Source of the DNA: an uncultured Faecalibacterium sp.
GTDB taxonomy: Bacteria; Bacillota; Clostridia; Oscillospirales; Ruminococcaceae
Direction of reading: 5' to 3'
DNA length: 64,000 nt
Assembly (NCBI GenBank): GCA_934512105.1
Contig: CAKSWQ010000003.1
Span: 1 to 64,000, forward strand
In this document: in pieces, positions 45,377 to 54,690 of the stretch
How positions within the stretch are numbered: the stretch's first letter is position 1
Layout of the letters: each line of letters opens with the position of its first letter
Translations under genes and position numbers: made by a program
The notes under the pieces: model-generated
What the model was told of the DNA's origin: nothing
Database searches by the model: none
The model's input: the letters and a program-made list of their open reading frames with translations, nothing else

Positions 45377-46384
45377 ATGTCCAAACAACGTCTGCTTTTT
45401 ATCACCACCGGCGGCACCATTGCCAGCGTGCGCACCCAGCAGGGGCTGAAACCCGTGCTTACCAGCGAGGAGCTGCTTGCCCATCTGCCGGAACTGAAGG
45501 AGCTGTGCTGCCCGGAAACGCTGGCGCTGTGCAGCATCGACAGCACCGACCTCGGGCAGGAGCACTGGCTCATGATGGCACGCGCCATTCAGGAAAACTA
45601 CGCCTTGTACGACGGCTTTATCATCTGCCACGGCACGGATACGCTGGCCTACTCTGCGGCGGCGCTCTCCTATCTCATCCAAAACGCGGATAAGCCCATC
45701 ATCCTCACCGGCGCACAGCAGCCCATCTCCAACGAGATCACGGATGCCAAGAAAAACCTGCGGGACAGCGTGGTCTGCGCCATCGACCCGGGCAGCCGGG
45801 GCGTGATGGTGGTGTTCGGCGGGCACGTCATCGCGGGCACCCGCGCCAAAAAGAACAAGACCATCAGCTACGATGCCTTTGCCTCGGTCAACTTCCCGGA
45901 GCTGGCGCTGGTGCAGGGCGACCGGCTGGTGCGGTACATCCCCTCGCCGTGGCCCACCGGCCCGGTGGAGTTCAGCCGCACGCTGGACAGCCGGGTGTTC
46001 CTGCTCAAGCTGACGCCGGGCATGTCCCCGGCGCTCATCCCGGAGATCTTCCGCCTATACGACTGTGTCATCGTAGAAAGCTTCGGCGTGGGCGGCATTC
46101 CGCAGCAGTTGATGGACGCCTTTGCCGCCGGGCTGGGCGACTACGAGACCACCCACAAGGTGCTCATCATGACCACGCAGGTCACCTACGAGGGCAGCGA
46201 TGTGGGCGTGTACGAGGTGGGCAAGCGGGTGCGCAACCGCTTCCGCTTTTTAGAAGCCCACGATATGACCATCGAGGCCGTAGTGACCAAAAGTATGTGG
46301 CTGCTGGCGCAGAACTGCGAAAGCTTTGACCAGCTGCAGCAGCGGTTCTACCGTCAGGTGAACTTTGACACCTTCTACCACTGA
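45377..46384 (+). CDS. ansA: Type I (cytoplasmic) L-asparaginase
   Basis: The 335-aa protein from ATG 45377 has both catalytic Thr motifs of the family, TGGTIAS near the start and HGTDT near residue 90, plus LTGAQQP. No signal peptide is seen, so it is the cytoplasmic form. It hydrolyses asparagine to aspartate and ammonia. The ribosome site is weak (GGGGGC). Downstream azlCD genes converge on it. Confidence 0.93.
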   Translation: MSKQRLLFITTGGTIASVRTQQGLKPVLTSEELLAHLPELKELCCPETLALCSIDSTDLGQEHWLMMARAIQENYALYDGFIICHGTDTLAYSAAALSYLIQNADKPIILTGAQQPISNEITDAKKNLRDSVVCAIDPGSRGVMVVFGGHVIAGTRAKKNKTISYDAFASVNFPELALVQGDRLVRYIPSPWPTGPVEFSRTLDSRVFLLKLTPGMSPALIPEIFRLYDCVIVESFGVGGIPQQLMDAFAAGLGDYETTHKVLIMTTQVTYEGSDVGVYEVGKRVRNRFRFLEAHDMTIEAVVTKSMWLLAQNCESFDQLQQRFYRQVNFDTFYH

Positions 46385-46394
46385 GCCGCTTTTT

Positions 46395-46724
46395 TTAAAA
46401 CACCAGCTGCACCAGCAGTACATAGCAAAAGGTGCCCCCGGCCACGCTGAGCAGGGTCTGGTGCTTCCACTTGTGCAGCGCGATGGTAGCCAGCAGCGCA
46501 ATTGCCTCCGGGATGCCGCGGCTGCCGGAGAAGGGGTTGACCCCCTTCAGGCAATAGACGATGAGCATCCCGAAGATGGCGGCGGGCAGCACCCGCCCCA
46601 GATACCGCACCACCTCCGGCGGCTGCTGCTCCTTGCTGGAAAAGATCAGAAACGGCAAAAACCGGGTAAGCATGGTGGCGGCGGTGCACACCGCAATGGT
46701 AAGCCCCATCTGAACTGCTGTCAT
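46395..46724 (-). CDS. azlD: AzlD-family branched-chain amino acid transport subunit
   Basis: The 109-aa protein has three to four membrane helices and the AzlD motif ATMLTRFLPFLIF. From ATG 46724 it overlaps the azlC stop by 4 bases (ATGA). AzlC and AzlD together export branched-chain amino acids. Its stop is 10 bases from the convergent ansA stop, with little room for a terminator. Confidence 0.92.
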   Translation of the reverse strand: MTAVQMGLTIAVCTAATMLTRFLPFLIFSSKEQQPPEVVRYLGRVLPAAIFGMLIVYCLKGVNPFSGSRGIPEAIALLATIALHKWKHQTLLSVAGGTFCYVLLVQLVF

Positions 46725-47464
46725 TCCTCTACCTCCCCGGCTGCTTTTTCCATCGGACGGCGCAAGGCCAGCAGCAGCACCAGAATGCCGCCCATGGACG
46801 GCAGCAGAAAACTGCCGGAACCAAATACCATCAGACACACCAGCGGCACGGCAAGCCCGATGAGGGCACTGCCGTGCTGCTTATCTTTTTCCCACTGGTT
46901 CAGGAAGATGACCGTGAACATTGCGGTCATGACAAAATCCACGCCCTCGGTGCTGAAGGGCAGCACGGTGCCCAGCGCAGCCCCAAGCCCGGCGCTGCCC
47001 ACCCAGTAAAGCTGATCCAGCAGGGTAATGAAGAACATGAACCAGCCCTTATCCACCCCTTCCTGCGGCGCTGCCGAGCAGGTGATGGAAAAGGTCTCAT
47101 CGCTCATAGCAAAGATCATATAAAAGCTGCGCCAGCCGTAGCCCTTATAGCGCTCCAGCATGGCAAGGCCGTAAAATAAGTGCCGCGCCTGGATCATCAG
47201 CGCCATCAGAAAGGCCGACAGCGGGGAGAACGCGCCCAGCAGCAGGCTTGCCAGCACGAATTCCAGCGAGCCGCCGTACACGACAGTGCCCATGAGCATA
47301 GGCATCCACACCGGCAGCCCCAAAGACTGCACATAGATGCCGTAGCCCAGCCCCAGCACAAAATAGCCTGCCAGCACCGGGATGGTCTGCGGAAAAGCCG
47401 CCCGCAGCGCACGCAGGCAGGGGTGCGGCAGGGCAGGGGAAACGGTTCGGGACAGATGCTGCAT
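46721..47464 (-). CDS. azlC: AzlC-family branched-chain amino acid transport protein
   Basis: The 247-aa membrane protein has the AzlC signature (TIPVLAGYFVLGLGYGI, then GTVVYGGSLEFV) and about seven hydrophobic segments. AAGGAG lies 7 bases before the ATG. It forms the AzlCD exporter with the overlapping downstream gene. Confidence 0.93.
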   Translation of the reverse strand: MQHLSRTVSPALPHPCLRALRAAFPQTIPVLAGYFVLGLGYGIYVQSLGLPVWMPMLMGTVVYGGSLEFVLASLLLGAFSPLSAFLMALMIQARHLFYGLAMLERYKGYGWRSFYMIFAMSDETFSITCSAAPQEGVDKGWFMFFITLLDQLYWVGSAGLGAALGTVLPFSTEGVDFVMTAMFTVIFLNQWEKDKQHGSALIGLAVPLVCLMVFGSGSFLLPSMGGILVLLLALRRPMEKAAGEVEE

Positions 47465-47581
47465 AGAAAAGCTCCTTGCTTTGCGGGCTCAGCGGGCGGC
47501 GCGCCCATATACCCACATAGATTGTATGAAATACGCAATTGTTATTATAGCACATCCCTGCGCTTTTGCAAGACGGCGGAA

Positions 47582-47744
47582 TGCGCCCTCTCAGTCAAAG
47601 CCTACGGCTTTGCCAGCTCTCCCAAAGGGAGAGCCAAGAGCACTGCCGGAAACTTCCTCGTTGCACCTAATACTTTAGTGATGAACTTTACGGCTTGGCT
47701 CTCCCTTTGGGAGAGCTGGCGCGGGAGCGCCTGAGAGGGCGCAC
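47582..47744. repeat. Palindromic repeat element, GCCCTCTCAGTC/GAGAGGGC type
   Basis: Long arms pair: GCCAGCTCTCCCAAAGGGAG with CTCCCTTTGGGAGAGCTGGC. It is the first of three elements in a row filling 47465-48112. Confidence 0.85.
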
Positions 47745-47757
47745 GCCGTTGCCCCAA

Positions 47758-47893
47758 TACCCCCTCAGTCTCGCTACGCTCGCCAGCTCCCCCAAGGGGA
47801 CGCCTTATGGCACTGCCGGAAACCTTATCGCCACCGCTAAAGCCGTCCCCTTGGGGAAGGTGGCATCGCCGCAGGCGATGACGGAAGGGGTAA
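47758..47893. repeat. Palindromic repeat element, TACCCCCTCAGTC/GGAAGGGGTA type
   Basis: Outer arms TACCCCCTCAGTC and GACGGAAGGGGTA, with inner AGCTCCCCCAAGGGGACGCC and CCGTCCCCTTGGGGAAGG. Second of three in a row; nearly identical to 54555-54690. Confidence 0.85.
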
Positions 47894-47902
47894 CTTGCCT
47901 GA

Positions 47903-48055
47903 ACTCCCCCAGTCGCCTACGGCGACAGCCCCCTCTAAGATGGGGCCTTTGGCATAGCGATACAGTTTCCGGCTAAAGTGGAAAGCTTGCGGGCGCGCCA
48001 GAGGCTCCCTCCCAGAGGGAGCTGGCAAAGCCGCAGGCTTTGACTGAGGGAGTCA
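47903..48055. repeat. Palindromic repeat element, ACTCCCCCAGTC/GACTGAGGGAGT type
   Basis: Outer arms ACTCCCCCAGTC and GACTGAGGGAGT, with inner GCTCCCTCCCAGAGGGAGC. Third in the row; closely related to 57976-58133. Confidence 0.85.
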
Positions 48056-48060
48056 AACGC

Positions 48061-48096
48061 AAAAGCAGCCAGACCGGGCGGTCTGGCTGCTTTTAT
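48061..48096. terminator. Terminator of the GGDEF-EAL gene
   Basis: A perfect 15-bp stem (AAAAGCAGCCAGACC/GGTCTGGCTGCTTTT) with a 4-base loop. Confidence 0.9.
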
Positions 48097-48112
48097 AGTT
48101 TATAAAAATATT

Positions 48113-50779
48113 TTACTCTACATCTTCATCCGCGAAGATCCACAGCACCTCGTCGATCTGGGAGCCGCTGCGGGAGTAGGGGGTCACACGGATGCAGAAG
48201 CTGCGGCCATCCGTCTTGCGGTAGCGGTGCTCCAGCAGGTTGCTGCTGAACACGGTGCTGCGCACAAGGCCGAAATCCAGCAGCTTTGCAAAGCCGTCCC
48301 TGTCCTCCGGCACCACCAGCGTGTCGCGGTAGTGGGTCAGCGCAGCCCGGAAGGAGCCGCCGCAGGTATCCAGAATGGTCTGGAAGTAGTCCGGCACGAT
48401 GATGGGGCGCACGGTATCTTCCTGCAAGTCCACCACAAACACGGTCTTGTACTTGGGGGCAAGCACCTTCAAAAAGTGCTCGGCGTCCCGCTTTTCCTGC
48501 AAGGTGCGCTCCATCTTTTCGTTCAGACCCTCCAGCTGGCGGGCGCGGCCGTTGTGGTCGTAGTAGGCCTGCCGGTCCTGCCGCATGGCGGCCTCAGCCT
48601 TGGAGACGGTCTCGTCCAGACGGCGCAGGTCGGTGGTCTGCTGGATGCCTACCGAGATAGCGTAGTCCTTTTCCTTCAGGAAGGCGCGCATCCGGTCCAC
48701 GGTGCTCCACACGCTGTAAGGCGGCTCGTTGGGGGTGAGGATGATAAATTCATCGCTGCCGATGCGGTACACCCGGCTGGTGGCAAAGAACTTGCGGGCG
48801 GCGTTGGCCAGACAGCACAGCAGGGTGTCGCCGCTGCGGTGTCCCAGATGCTCGTTCACCTCGTGCATCCCGACTACATCAATGTAGGTGCACACCACGG
48901 ATTCGTACCCGCTGTGGGGCAGTTCCCGCAGGTCGGCCTCGTACCGGCTGCGGTTGGCAAGGCCGGTCAGGGTGTCGTGGCTGTAAGAGAAGTCCAGCTC
49001 CTCGCTGAGCTGGTCGGCCTGTGCATCATTGCGCACCAGCACGGTCGCCCACGGGTTCTGGGCGCAGCAGCCGCGGCAGGGCAGCACCTCTGTGGTGACC
49101 CAGACATACTGGCCGGACACGTTTTCGCGGTAGCGGTAGAACTCCGGCGCGGTGGCGTGGTACAGCACAGAGCGCAAAGCCTCCAGATCGGTCTGCTCCA
49201 AGAACAGGTCTGCGTCCTCCTCGTGCACGATCTTCTCGTTCACCAATCGGTCGCAGTAGTTGACAAAATCCTCTTCCTTTTCCAGATCTGCGCCGGGCAG
49301 GCGGGCGTCCCGCTTGATCACCCGGTACGCACCGGTGGCAAGGTTCAGCAGCGAGATCTCCAGCACGTTGTCGGTAAAGATCTGGTAAGCCTGCAAGGCC
49401 AGCGCAGTCTTTTCACCGCTCGGGTTCTCCACCCGGCGGTCGCGGCGCATGAGGTCGCGGCGCAGATCCCAGTAATCCTGATTGGTGGGCTGCGCCAGCA
49501 GCTTTTCGGCGTTTTCCACCGGCATGGGCTTGAAGAAGTAGTAGCCCTGCGAGTACAGGCAGTCCGCGGCTTGCAGCATGGACACCTGTTCCGGGGTCTC
49601 CACGCCCTCGGCGATAATGGGCAGGTTCAGCCGGTGCGCCATATCCACCACCGACTCCACGATCTGCACACCCTTGCTGCGGTTCTCCTGATTCATGTCG
49701 ATGAGCTTCATATCCAGCTTGATGGCATCGACATTGGTATCCTTGAGCATATTCAGCGAGGAATACCCGCTGCCGAAGTCGTCCATCATCACCGCAAAGC
49801 CCTTGCGGTGCAATCCCTGAATGGCGCTTTCCACCATCTGGGTATCCTCGGCCACCATGGTCTCGGTGATCTCGGCCAGAAGGAGCTTGGGCTCCAGCTT
49901 ATATTTTTCCACCAGATCTGCAAAAATCTGCGGCACATCCAAGTTCAGGATATCCTGCACCGAAACGTTCACCGATACCGGCACAAGGTTGCTGCCGCTC
50001 TCCTGCCACTTCTGCAAGGTCTGGCAGACGGATTCCCAGATGTACTGGTCCAGCCGTGTTACAAGGCCGGTGCGCTCCAGCAGCGGCATGAACTCGGCGG
50101 GGGGAACACAGCCCCGGGTGGGGTGGTTCCAGCGCACCAGTGCTTCCATGCCCACGATGGCGCGGGTGATGCTGTTGCACTTGGGCTGCAAAAAGAAGCA
50201 GAATTCGTGGTTATCCAGTGCGCGTTCCAACTCGCCCAGCAGCAGCTGCTGTTCTTTCAGCTCGTTGAGCATGGTGGGCTCAAAGCGGTGCAGGTAGCCG
50301 CTGTCCGTCGTTACACCGGCGATCTGCGCGTAGTTGCACAGGGTGGCGGCGTCCGCGCCGGGGTTTGCCTGCACAGGGCACACGCCCATTACCACAAAGA
50401 AGGTGACATCCTGCCTTCCGGCAGCCATGCAGGCTTGCAGCGTGGCAAGCACAGCGGTCTGCTCGGCTTTTTCGTCCGGCAGGCACAGGAAAAAGTCATC
50501 ATTTCCAAAATAGCCCACAGGATAGCCGGTCTGCTTGCTGTAACCCAGCAGACAGTTTGCCACCGTTTCCAGCAGAACATCACCTTTTTCGGTGCCGTAA
50601 AGCTCGTTATAAAGCTTGAAGTGCTGGATATCCACAGCGGCGACAGCCCATTCCGTTCCCTGATGTGCGGTCAGGAATGTATGCAGGGCCTGCAAAAATG
50701 CGTCCTTGCGGTCGATCCGCTGTAACGCAGCAGATGCCGGTGCGGCAGCATCTGTTTTGGTCTTCCGTTCCTCTGACAT
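48113..50779 (-). CDS. Cyclic-di-GMP signalling protein, GGDEF-EAL-GGDEF
   Basis: The 888-aa soluble protein has three modules. An N-terminal GGDEF domain (about 25-180) is degenerate (GNDDF). An EAL domain (about 185-440) keeps the catalytic set: MEALVRW, the NVS helix, AEITETM, MDDFGSGYSSL, KLDMK, IAEGVET. A linker of about 170 residues follows, then a second GGDEF domain (about 620-770; SHDTLTGLANR, RIGSDEF), and a C-terminal PAS-like stretch. The EAL domain should hydrolyse c-di-GMP; the GGDEF domains may sense GTP or be weakly active. No membrane segment is seen. It stands alone with its own terminator. Confidence 0.9.
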   Translation of the reverse strand: MSEERKTKTDAAAPASAALQRIDRKDAFLQALHTFLTAHQGTEWAVAAVDIQHFKLYNELYGTEKGDVLLETVANCLLGYSKQTGYPVGYFGNDDFFLCLPDEKAEQTAVLATLQACMAAGRQDVTFFVVMGVCPVQANPGADAATLCNYAQIAGVTTDSGYLHRFEPTMLNELKEQQLLLGELERALDNHEFCFFLQPKCNSITRAIVGMEALVRWNHPTRGCVPPAEFMPLLERTGLVTRLDQYIWESVCQTLQKWQESGSNLVPVSVNVSVQDILNLDVPQIFADLVEKYKLEPKLLLAEITETMVAEDTQMVESAIQGLHRKGFAVMMDDFGSGYSSLNMLKDTNVDAIKLDMKLIDMNQENRSKGVQIVESVVDMAHRLNLPIIAEGVETPEQVSMLQAADCLYSQGYYFFKPMPVENAEKLLAQPTNQDYWDLRRDLMRRDRRVENPSGEKTALALQAYQIFTDNVLEISLLNLATGAYRVIKRDARLPGADLEKEEDFVNYCDRLVNEKIVHEEDADLFLEQTDLEALRSVLYHATAPEFYRYRENVSGQYVWVTTEVLPCRGCCAQNPWATVLVRNDAQADQLSEELDFSYSHDTLTGLANRSRYEADLRELPHSGYESVVCTYIDVVGMHEVNEHLGHRSGDTLLCCLANAARKFFATSRVYRIGSDEFIILTPNEPPYSVWSTVDRMRAFLKEKDYAISVGIQQTTDLRRLDETVSKAEAAMRQDRQAYYDHNGRARQLEGLNEKMERTLQEKRDAEHFLKVLAPKYKTVFVVDLQEDTVRPIIVPDYFQTILDTCGGSFRAALTHYRDTLVVPEDRDGFAKLLDFGLVRSTVFSSNLLEHRYRKTDGRSFCIRVTPYSRSGSQIDEVLWIFADEDVE

Positions 50780-50967
50780 GACGATTCCTCACAATTTGGA
50801 TAAATTTCAATACGGACAAATCAATTGCGGTCGGTTTATATATTTTATAATCAGTATAACACGGTTTAAGCGGTTTTGAAATAGTTTTTTCACACTTTAT
50901 AACAACATTATTCGAGCAAAGTGCAACAAAAATGCCACACACGGCGGCGCCGGTGCGGCATTCGGGG

Positions 50968-52053
50968 TCATTTGGTATTTTTGTTGTCGTCCTTGTTTTC
51001 CTGCTCGGCGCGGCGCAGCATCTCCCGCAATGTGGGCAGGCTGCGCAGCTTTTTGCCGTGCCGGAGTTTCGGGTAGGCGCGCAGCATACGGCGCGGGCCC
51101 ACGATGCGGGGGGTGCGCAGCAGCTGTGCCTGCATCTCCTCGCTGCGCTGCTGCAGCTCTGCGGCCAGCTGCTCCAATTGCAGCAGTTCAGCAGCACGCT
51201 CGGCAGTGCCCTTGGCGGCAAGACGGGCGGCGTTGGCGGCTTCGGCAGCGTTCAGGCGGGCGTCCTCGCTGGCGCGGCGGGCGGCCTCGCTGGCCTCGGC
51301 GGCCTTGGCGCGGATGGCAGCCATGGTCTCACGGGCAGAGGGACGCTTTCCGGCGGCGTCCCGCGCCTCGGCGGCGGCAAGCTTGAATTGCAGCCGTCCC
51401 TCGTCCAGCTTCTGGTCAGCGGTCAGGGTGGTGGTGCCCAGCAGCTGGGTCATGGCATCGCTGACGGCGTGGATGCTGTCGCCCAGCTGCTCCATGGTGT
51501 CCAGCGTATCGGCCAGCGCAGAGGCGGCAATGGCGGTAGCCACCACGTCCACCGCGTACACGGCGTACAAAAAGCACATGACGATGACCCCCACAAAGGG
51601 CGGGATAAGCTTTACAAGGTCTGCCACCACCGGATGCACGATGCGCATGACCACCAGCGTGCCCACGCCCCACAGCAGGCAGAATTCCAGACAGATATAG
51701 CCCCCGATGTTAAAGGGGAAATCGCTGTAATCCCACCAGCGGGTATGATAGAGTTTATACAGTGCCCAGCCGCCCACCAGTTCCAACGCACTGGGCAGAA
51801 TGACGCCGCCTATATACAGCAGCAGAATGCTGTGCTGCAAGGGCGTAAGGGCAAACAGCACGATGATCATGCCAAAGCCGTAGATGGGGCAGACCGGGCC
51901 GTTGAGAAAGCCCCGGTTCACCAGCTGACCGGTGGTGGCGGCGGCATAGATGACCTCCAGACACCAGCCCATGCAGGAATAGATCAGGAAATAGGCCAGA
52001 ATGTGGTACAGCGAAAAGCCGCACACCATGGTCTCGGTGAGAAAACGAACCAT
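50968..52053 (-). CDS. CmpB-like (ABC_trans_CmpB) membrane protein with coiled-coil tail
   Basis: From ATG 52053 (GGAGG 5 bases upstream) the product is 361 aa. The N-terminal 190 residues have five to six membrane helices with the family pattern YSCMGWCLEVIYAA and GPVCPIYGFG. This is a putative ABC-transporter type IV domain of unknown role. The C-terminal half is an Ala/Glu/Arg-rich coiled coil ending in a charged tail (RRAEQENKDDNKNTK). It is downstream of trmB and the DUF6472 gene on the same strand and probably co-transcribed. Confidence 0.8.
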   Translation of the reverse strand: MVRFLTETMVCGFSLYHILAYFLIYSCMGWCLEVIYAAATTGQLVNRGFLNGPVCPIYGFGMIIVLFALTPLQHSILLLYIGGVILPSALELVGGWALYKLYHTRWWDYSDFPFNIGGYICLEFCLLWGVGTLVVMRIVHPVVADLVKLIPPFVGVIVMCFLYAVYAVDVVATAIAASALADTLDTMEQLGDSIHAVSDAMTQLLGTTTLTADQKLDEGRLQFKLAAAEARDAAGKRPSARETMAAIRAKAAEASEAARRASEDARLNAAEAANAARLAAKGTAERAAELLQLEQLAAELQQRSEEMQAQLLRTPRIVGPRRMLRAYPKLRHGKKLRSLPTLREMLRRAEQENKDDNKNTK

Positions 52054-52068
52054 GAGCACCTCCGTTCT

Positions 52069-52248
52069 TCAGTTCTGTTTGGATACGATCTTGTACTCGT
52101 CCCCCGGCTCAAAAAAGGGACAGGCAGCGGTATTGCGGGCAAGATAGCGTGCCATCTCGTCCTCGTCCAGCGCAGCGCCCTGCGCACAGTAATAGCTGCC
52201 GTACTCGTCCTGAACATTATTCAGGCACAGTTCACAGGGGTCAGACAT
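52069..52248 (-). CDS. Small Cys-rich protein, DUF6472-like
   Basis: A 59-aa frame from ATG 52248 begins MSDPCELCLNNVQDEYGSYY and continues CAQGAALDEDEMARYLA, then ACPFFEPGDEYKIV. This matches the small DUF6472 proteins seen after trmB in many Clostridia (recalled, not searched). Four conserved Cys suggest zinc binding. Its start overlaps the trmB stop by 8 bases, and a ribosome site for the next gene lies near its end, so it is the middle gene of a three-gene operon. Confidence 0.75.
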   Translation of the reverse strand: MSDPCELCLNNVQDEYGSYYCAQGAALDEDEMARYLARNTAACPFFEPGDEYKIVSKQN

Positions 52249-53008
52249 TGGCTTCGCCTTCCTGTGCGGCGGCTTCGGCAGCGGCAGCTTCCCGTGCCAT
52301 CCGCTTGAGCACCTTGGGGTCTACCCATGTCACGCTGTCGGCACCGGGCTTCTTGCGGGCAATGAGCGCCTTGATCTTAATGCCCATCTCGGTGAACATC
52401 CCCTCGTGCTCGGTGCGGATGTTCCACTCCGGCTCGTTCTCGTGCAGGTCGTAGGTGATCCACTCGATGTCGTAGCCGGAAGCGGGGAAGTACTCCACGC
52501 TGTCCCGGAACAGATCATCGTCATCGGTCTTGAAGTAGATCTCGCCGCCGTCTTTCAAAAACTCGCGGTAGGCGATGAGCTGGCGCGGGTAGGTAAGGCG
52601 GTGCTTGTGGGAGGAGTCGTTCTTGCTCCACGGGTTGCAGAAGTTGATGTAGATGCGGCTGACCTCATCCTCCGGGGTGATGACGCCCTTGATGCGCTCG
52701 ATATCGGTGCTCATGATCTTCACGTTGTCGATGGGGCGTCCCGCTGCCTGATAGGCGGCTTCGATCTTGCGTTTGGCAAGGATGAGCACCTTGTCGGTGA
52801 TGTCGATGCCCAGATAGTTGTTTTCCGGGTGGGCGCAGGCCAGCTGGGAGATGAAGCCGCCCTTGCCGCAGCCCAGTTCCAGAATAAAGGGCTGCTCCGG
52901 GCGGGCATACTGGCCGTGCCACTTGCCGCCCCAGATGAGGGGCTCGTGCACATGGAAATCCGCGGCCATCAGTTCGTCGTGGGCATAGGGTTTGAAACGC
53001 ATTCTCAT
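52241..53008 (-). CDS. trmB: tRNA (guanine-N7-)-methyltransferase
   Basis: The 255-aa protein has the AdoMet-binding motif LELGCGKGGF and the TrmB landmarks NYLGIDITD, NFCNPWSKNDSSHKHRLTYP (tRNA-binding and catalytic Asp region) and FKTDDD. It makes m7G46 in the tRNA variable loop. The C-terminus is extended and Ala/Glu-rich (about 230-255). It is the first gene of the trmB-DUF6472-CmpB set; AAGGAG precedes the start. Confidence 0.96.
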   Translation of the reverse strand: MRMRFKPYAHDELMAADFHVHEPLIWGGKWHGQYARPEQPFILELGCGKGGFISQLACAHPENNYLGIDITDKVLILAKRKIEAAYQAAGRPIDNVKIMSTDIERIKGVITPEDEVSRIYINFCNPWSKNDSSHKHRLTYPRQLIAYREFLKDGGEIYFKTDDDDLFRDSVEYFPASGYDIEWITYDLHENEPEWNIRTEHEGMFTEMGIKIKALIARKKPGADSVTWVDPKVLKRMAREAAAAEAAAQEGEANV

Positions 53009-53058
53009 AGTTTGTTGTTCTCCTTGATGTTGTGTGAAACGCAGTCGCTTTTATTTTT

Positions 53059-53154
53059 ACCCCCTCAGGCTGCTTGTTTCACGCGCAGCCAGCTCCCCCA
53101 AGGGGGCGCCTTATCCAAGGAGGGAAAGTTTATCTTTTTTGACTGAGAGGGTTA
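53059..53154. repeat. Palindromic repeat element, shortened copy
   Basis: The left end (ACCCCCTCAGGC, GCCAGCTCCCCCAAGGGGGC) matches the TACCCCCTC type, and the right end (GACTGAGAGGGTTA) matches the CCCTCTC type. The middle is reduced, so it may be a hybrid or deleted copy. Confidence 0.7.
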
Positions 53155-54336
53155 TTTTTGCTCCCGCAAAAACGCCTCCACCTGCTCCGGGGTGGCGGCG
53201 CAGCTGCCCTGACAGATGCCGGGCTTGCCGCCGCCGCGTCCGTTCAGCGCGGCGTTCAGGGCTTTGGTCAGGGCGCGCACATCGCCGTCCCGCCGGGCAA
53301 GGCAGTAGCCTGTACCTTTTTCAGTGGGGGTCAGGGCGGCGCACAGGCCGGTGGTGGCCTCGGTCAGGCGCACAGCCAGCCGGTGCAGCCCGTCCGGATC
53401 CAGCCCCGGCAGGGTGCGGATGGCGTCTGCATCGGGCGCAGTCAGCTGCGCAAGGGCATCAAACAGCTGGCTGCACAGTCCGAAATGTGTAAATTTGAGC
53501 GCAGTATACTCATCGTAGACCCGATGCACCGCCACAGCGGTCTGGTCGGCCTTGGCAGAGAGCAGCGCACCGATATCTGCCTGCCGGGCGCGCATGGCCT
53601 GCGCCGCCGCCAGTGCACGGGCACCGCACACCACGCTCAGCCGCACACCGCCCTTGTAGTTCTCGCTGGCAAGGATCTTGATCTGCCCCACCTGACCGGT
53701 GGTGCGGGTATGAGTACCGCAGCAGGCGCAGACGTCCGCGCCCGGGATGGTCACGATGCGCACCTGCCCCTCGATCTCCTTTTTGGAGCGGTAGACAAGG
53801 GCGGCAAGCTCCTCCCGGGTGGGGTAGCTGATGAGCACCGGCACATCCTGCCACACGATGCGGTTGGCGGCAAGCTCGGCCTGCCGCAGCCCCTCGGGGC
53901 TGATGGGCACACTGGTGTCCATGCGCACCGCCTCGGTGCCCACATGGAAGCCCACGTTCTCCGCCCCGAACATCTGGTGCAGGATGCCGGAGAGGATATG
54001 CTCGCCGGTGTGCTGCTGCATCTTATCGAACCGCCAGTCCCAGTCGATGCAGCCGGCAACGGCTGCGCCGGGCGCTGCGGCAGCGGGCAGGGCATCCACC
54101 GTATGCCAGATGACGCCCGCCTGCTCGTGGACGTCCAGCACCTGCAGCACCGTGCTGTCCGGCAGGGTCAACGTGCCCCGGTCGGCGGGCTGACCGCCGC
54201 CCTCCGGGTAGAACACCGTGCCGTCCAGCGCGATGCGCCCGCCGCCGGTCTTTTCGTCCGGCTCAGCGGCAAGGATAACGCTTTCGCATTCCGTGCGGAA
54301 AGCGTCCTGCTCAAAGTATTTTTCTGTGCGCTGCAT
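53152..54336 (-). CDS. Alanyl-tRNA editing protein (AlaX-type)
   Basis: From ATG 54336 (GGAGG upstream) the product is 394 aa. It has the AlaRS-like editing domain with zinc ligands His109/His113 (HTGEHILSG) and Cys205/His209 (CCGTHTRTTG), the FYPEGGGQ motif near the start, and a C-terminal DHHA1-like domain (RGGGKPGICQGS). It lacks the alanine-activating domain. It should hydrolyse mischarged Ser- or Gly-tRNA(Ala). The longer open frame to 54432 enters a repeat. Its last codons overlap the end of the repeat at 53059-53154. Confidence 0.9.
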   Translation of the reverse strand: MQRTEKYFEQDAFRTECESVILAAEPDEKTGGGRIALDGTVFYPEGGGQPADRGTLTLPDSTVLQVLDVHEQAGVIWHTVDALPAAAAPGAAVAGCIDWDWRFDKMQQHTGEHILSGILHQMFGAENVGFHVGTEAVRMDTSVPISPEGLRQAELAANRIVWQDVPVLISYPTREELAALVYRSKKEIEGQVRIVTIPGADVCACCGTHTRTTGQVGQIKILASENYKGGVRLSVVCGARALAAAQAMRARQADIGALLSAKADQTAVAVHRVYDEYTALKFTHFGLCSQLFDALAQLTAPDADAIRTLPGLDPDGLHRLAVRLTEATTGLCAALTPTEKGTGYCLARRDGDVRALTKALNAALNGRGGGKPGICQGSCAATPEQVEAFLREQK

Positions 54337-54382
54337 GGCGCGAGTACCTCCTGTAAATAGAACGATTGAAAATGGGGGAAGC

Positions 54383-54540
54383 GCACGCCCTCTCAGGCGC
54401 TCCCGCGCCAGCTCTCCCAAGGGGAGAGCCAAGTTCTAAGGCTCGTTACTAAAGTTTTAAGTGTAATGAGAAAGTTTCCGGCAGTGCTCTTGCCTCTCCC
54501 TTTGGGAGAGGTGTCACCGTAGGTGACGGAGAGGGCGCAC
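54383..54540. repeat. Palindromic repeat element, GCCCTCTCAGGCG/GAGAGGGC type
   Basis: Outer arms GCGCACGCCCTCTC and GAGAGGGCGCAC, and inner CCAGCTCTCCCAAGGGGAG and CTCTCCCTTTGGGAGAGG. First of a cluster filling 54337-54911. Confidence 0.85.
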
Positions 54541-54554
54541 GCCGTTAGCCCCAA

Positions 54555-54690
54555 TACCCCCTCAGTCTCGCTGCGCTCGCCAGCTCCCCCAAGGGGACGC
54601 CTTTGGGCTGTGCCGGAAGCTTTATCGCCACCGCCATAAGCCGTCCCCTTGGGGAAGGTGGCATCGCCGCAGGCGATGACGGAAGGGGTA
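54555..54690. repeat. Palindromic repeat element, TACCCCCTCAGTC/GGAAGGGGTA type
   Basis: Nearly the same sequence as 47758-47893, including the preceding junction GCCCCAATAC. Confidence 0.85.

Noticed and set aside
47582..48055. Clustered repeats considered as CRISPR or as tRNA-like genes
   Set aside because: Units are about 140-bp palindromes with differing ends and no regular spacers, and they do not fold as tRNAs.
48227..50725. 832-aa open frame opposite the GGDEF-EAL gene
   Set aside because: The opposite strand has clear catalytic motifs over the full length; this frame has none.
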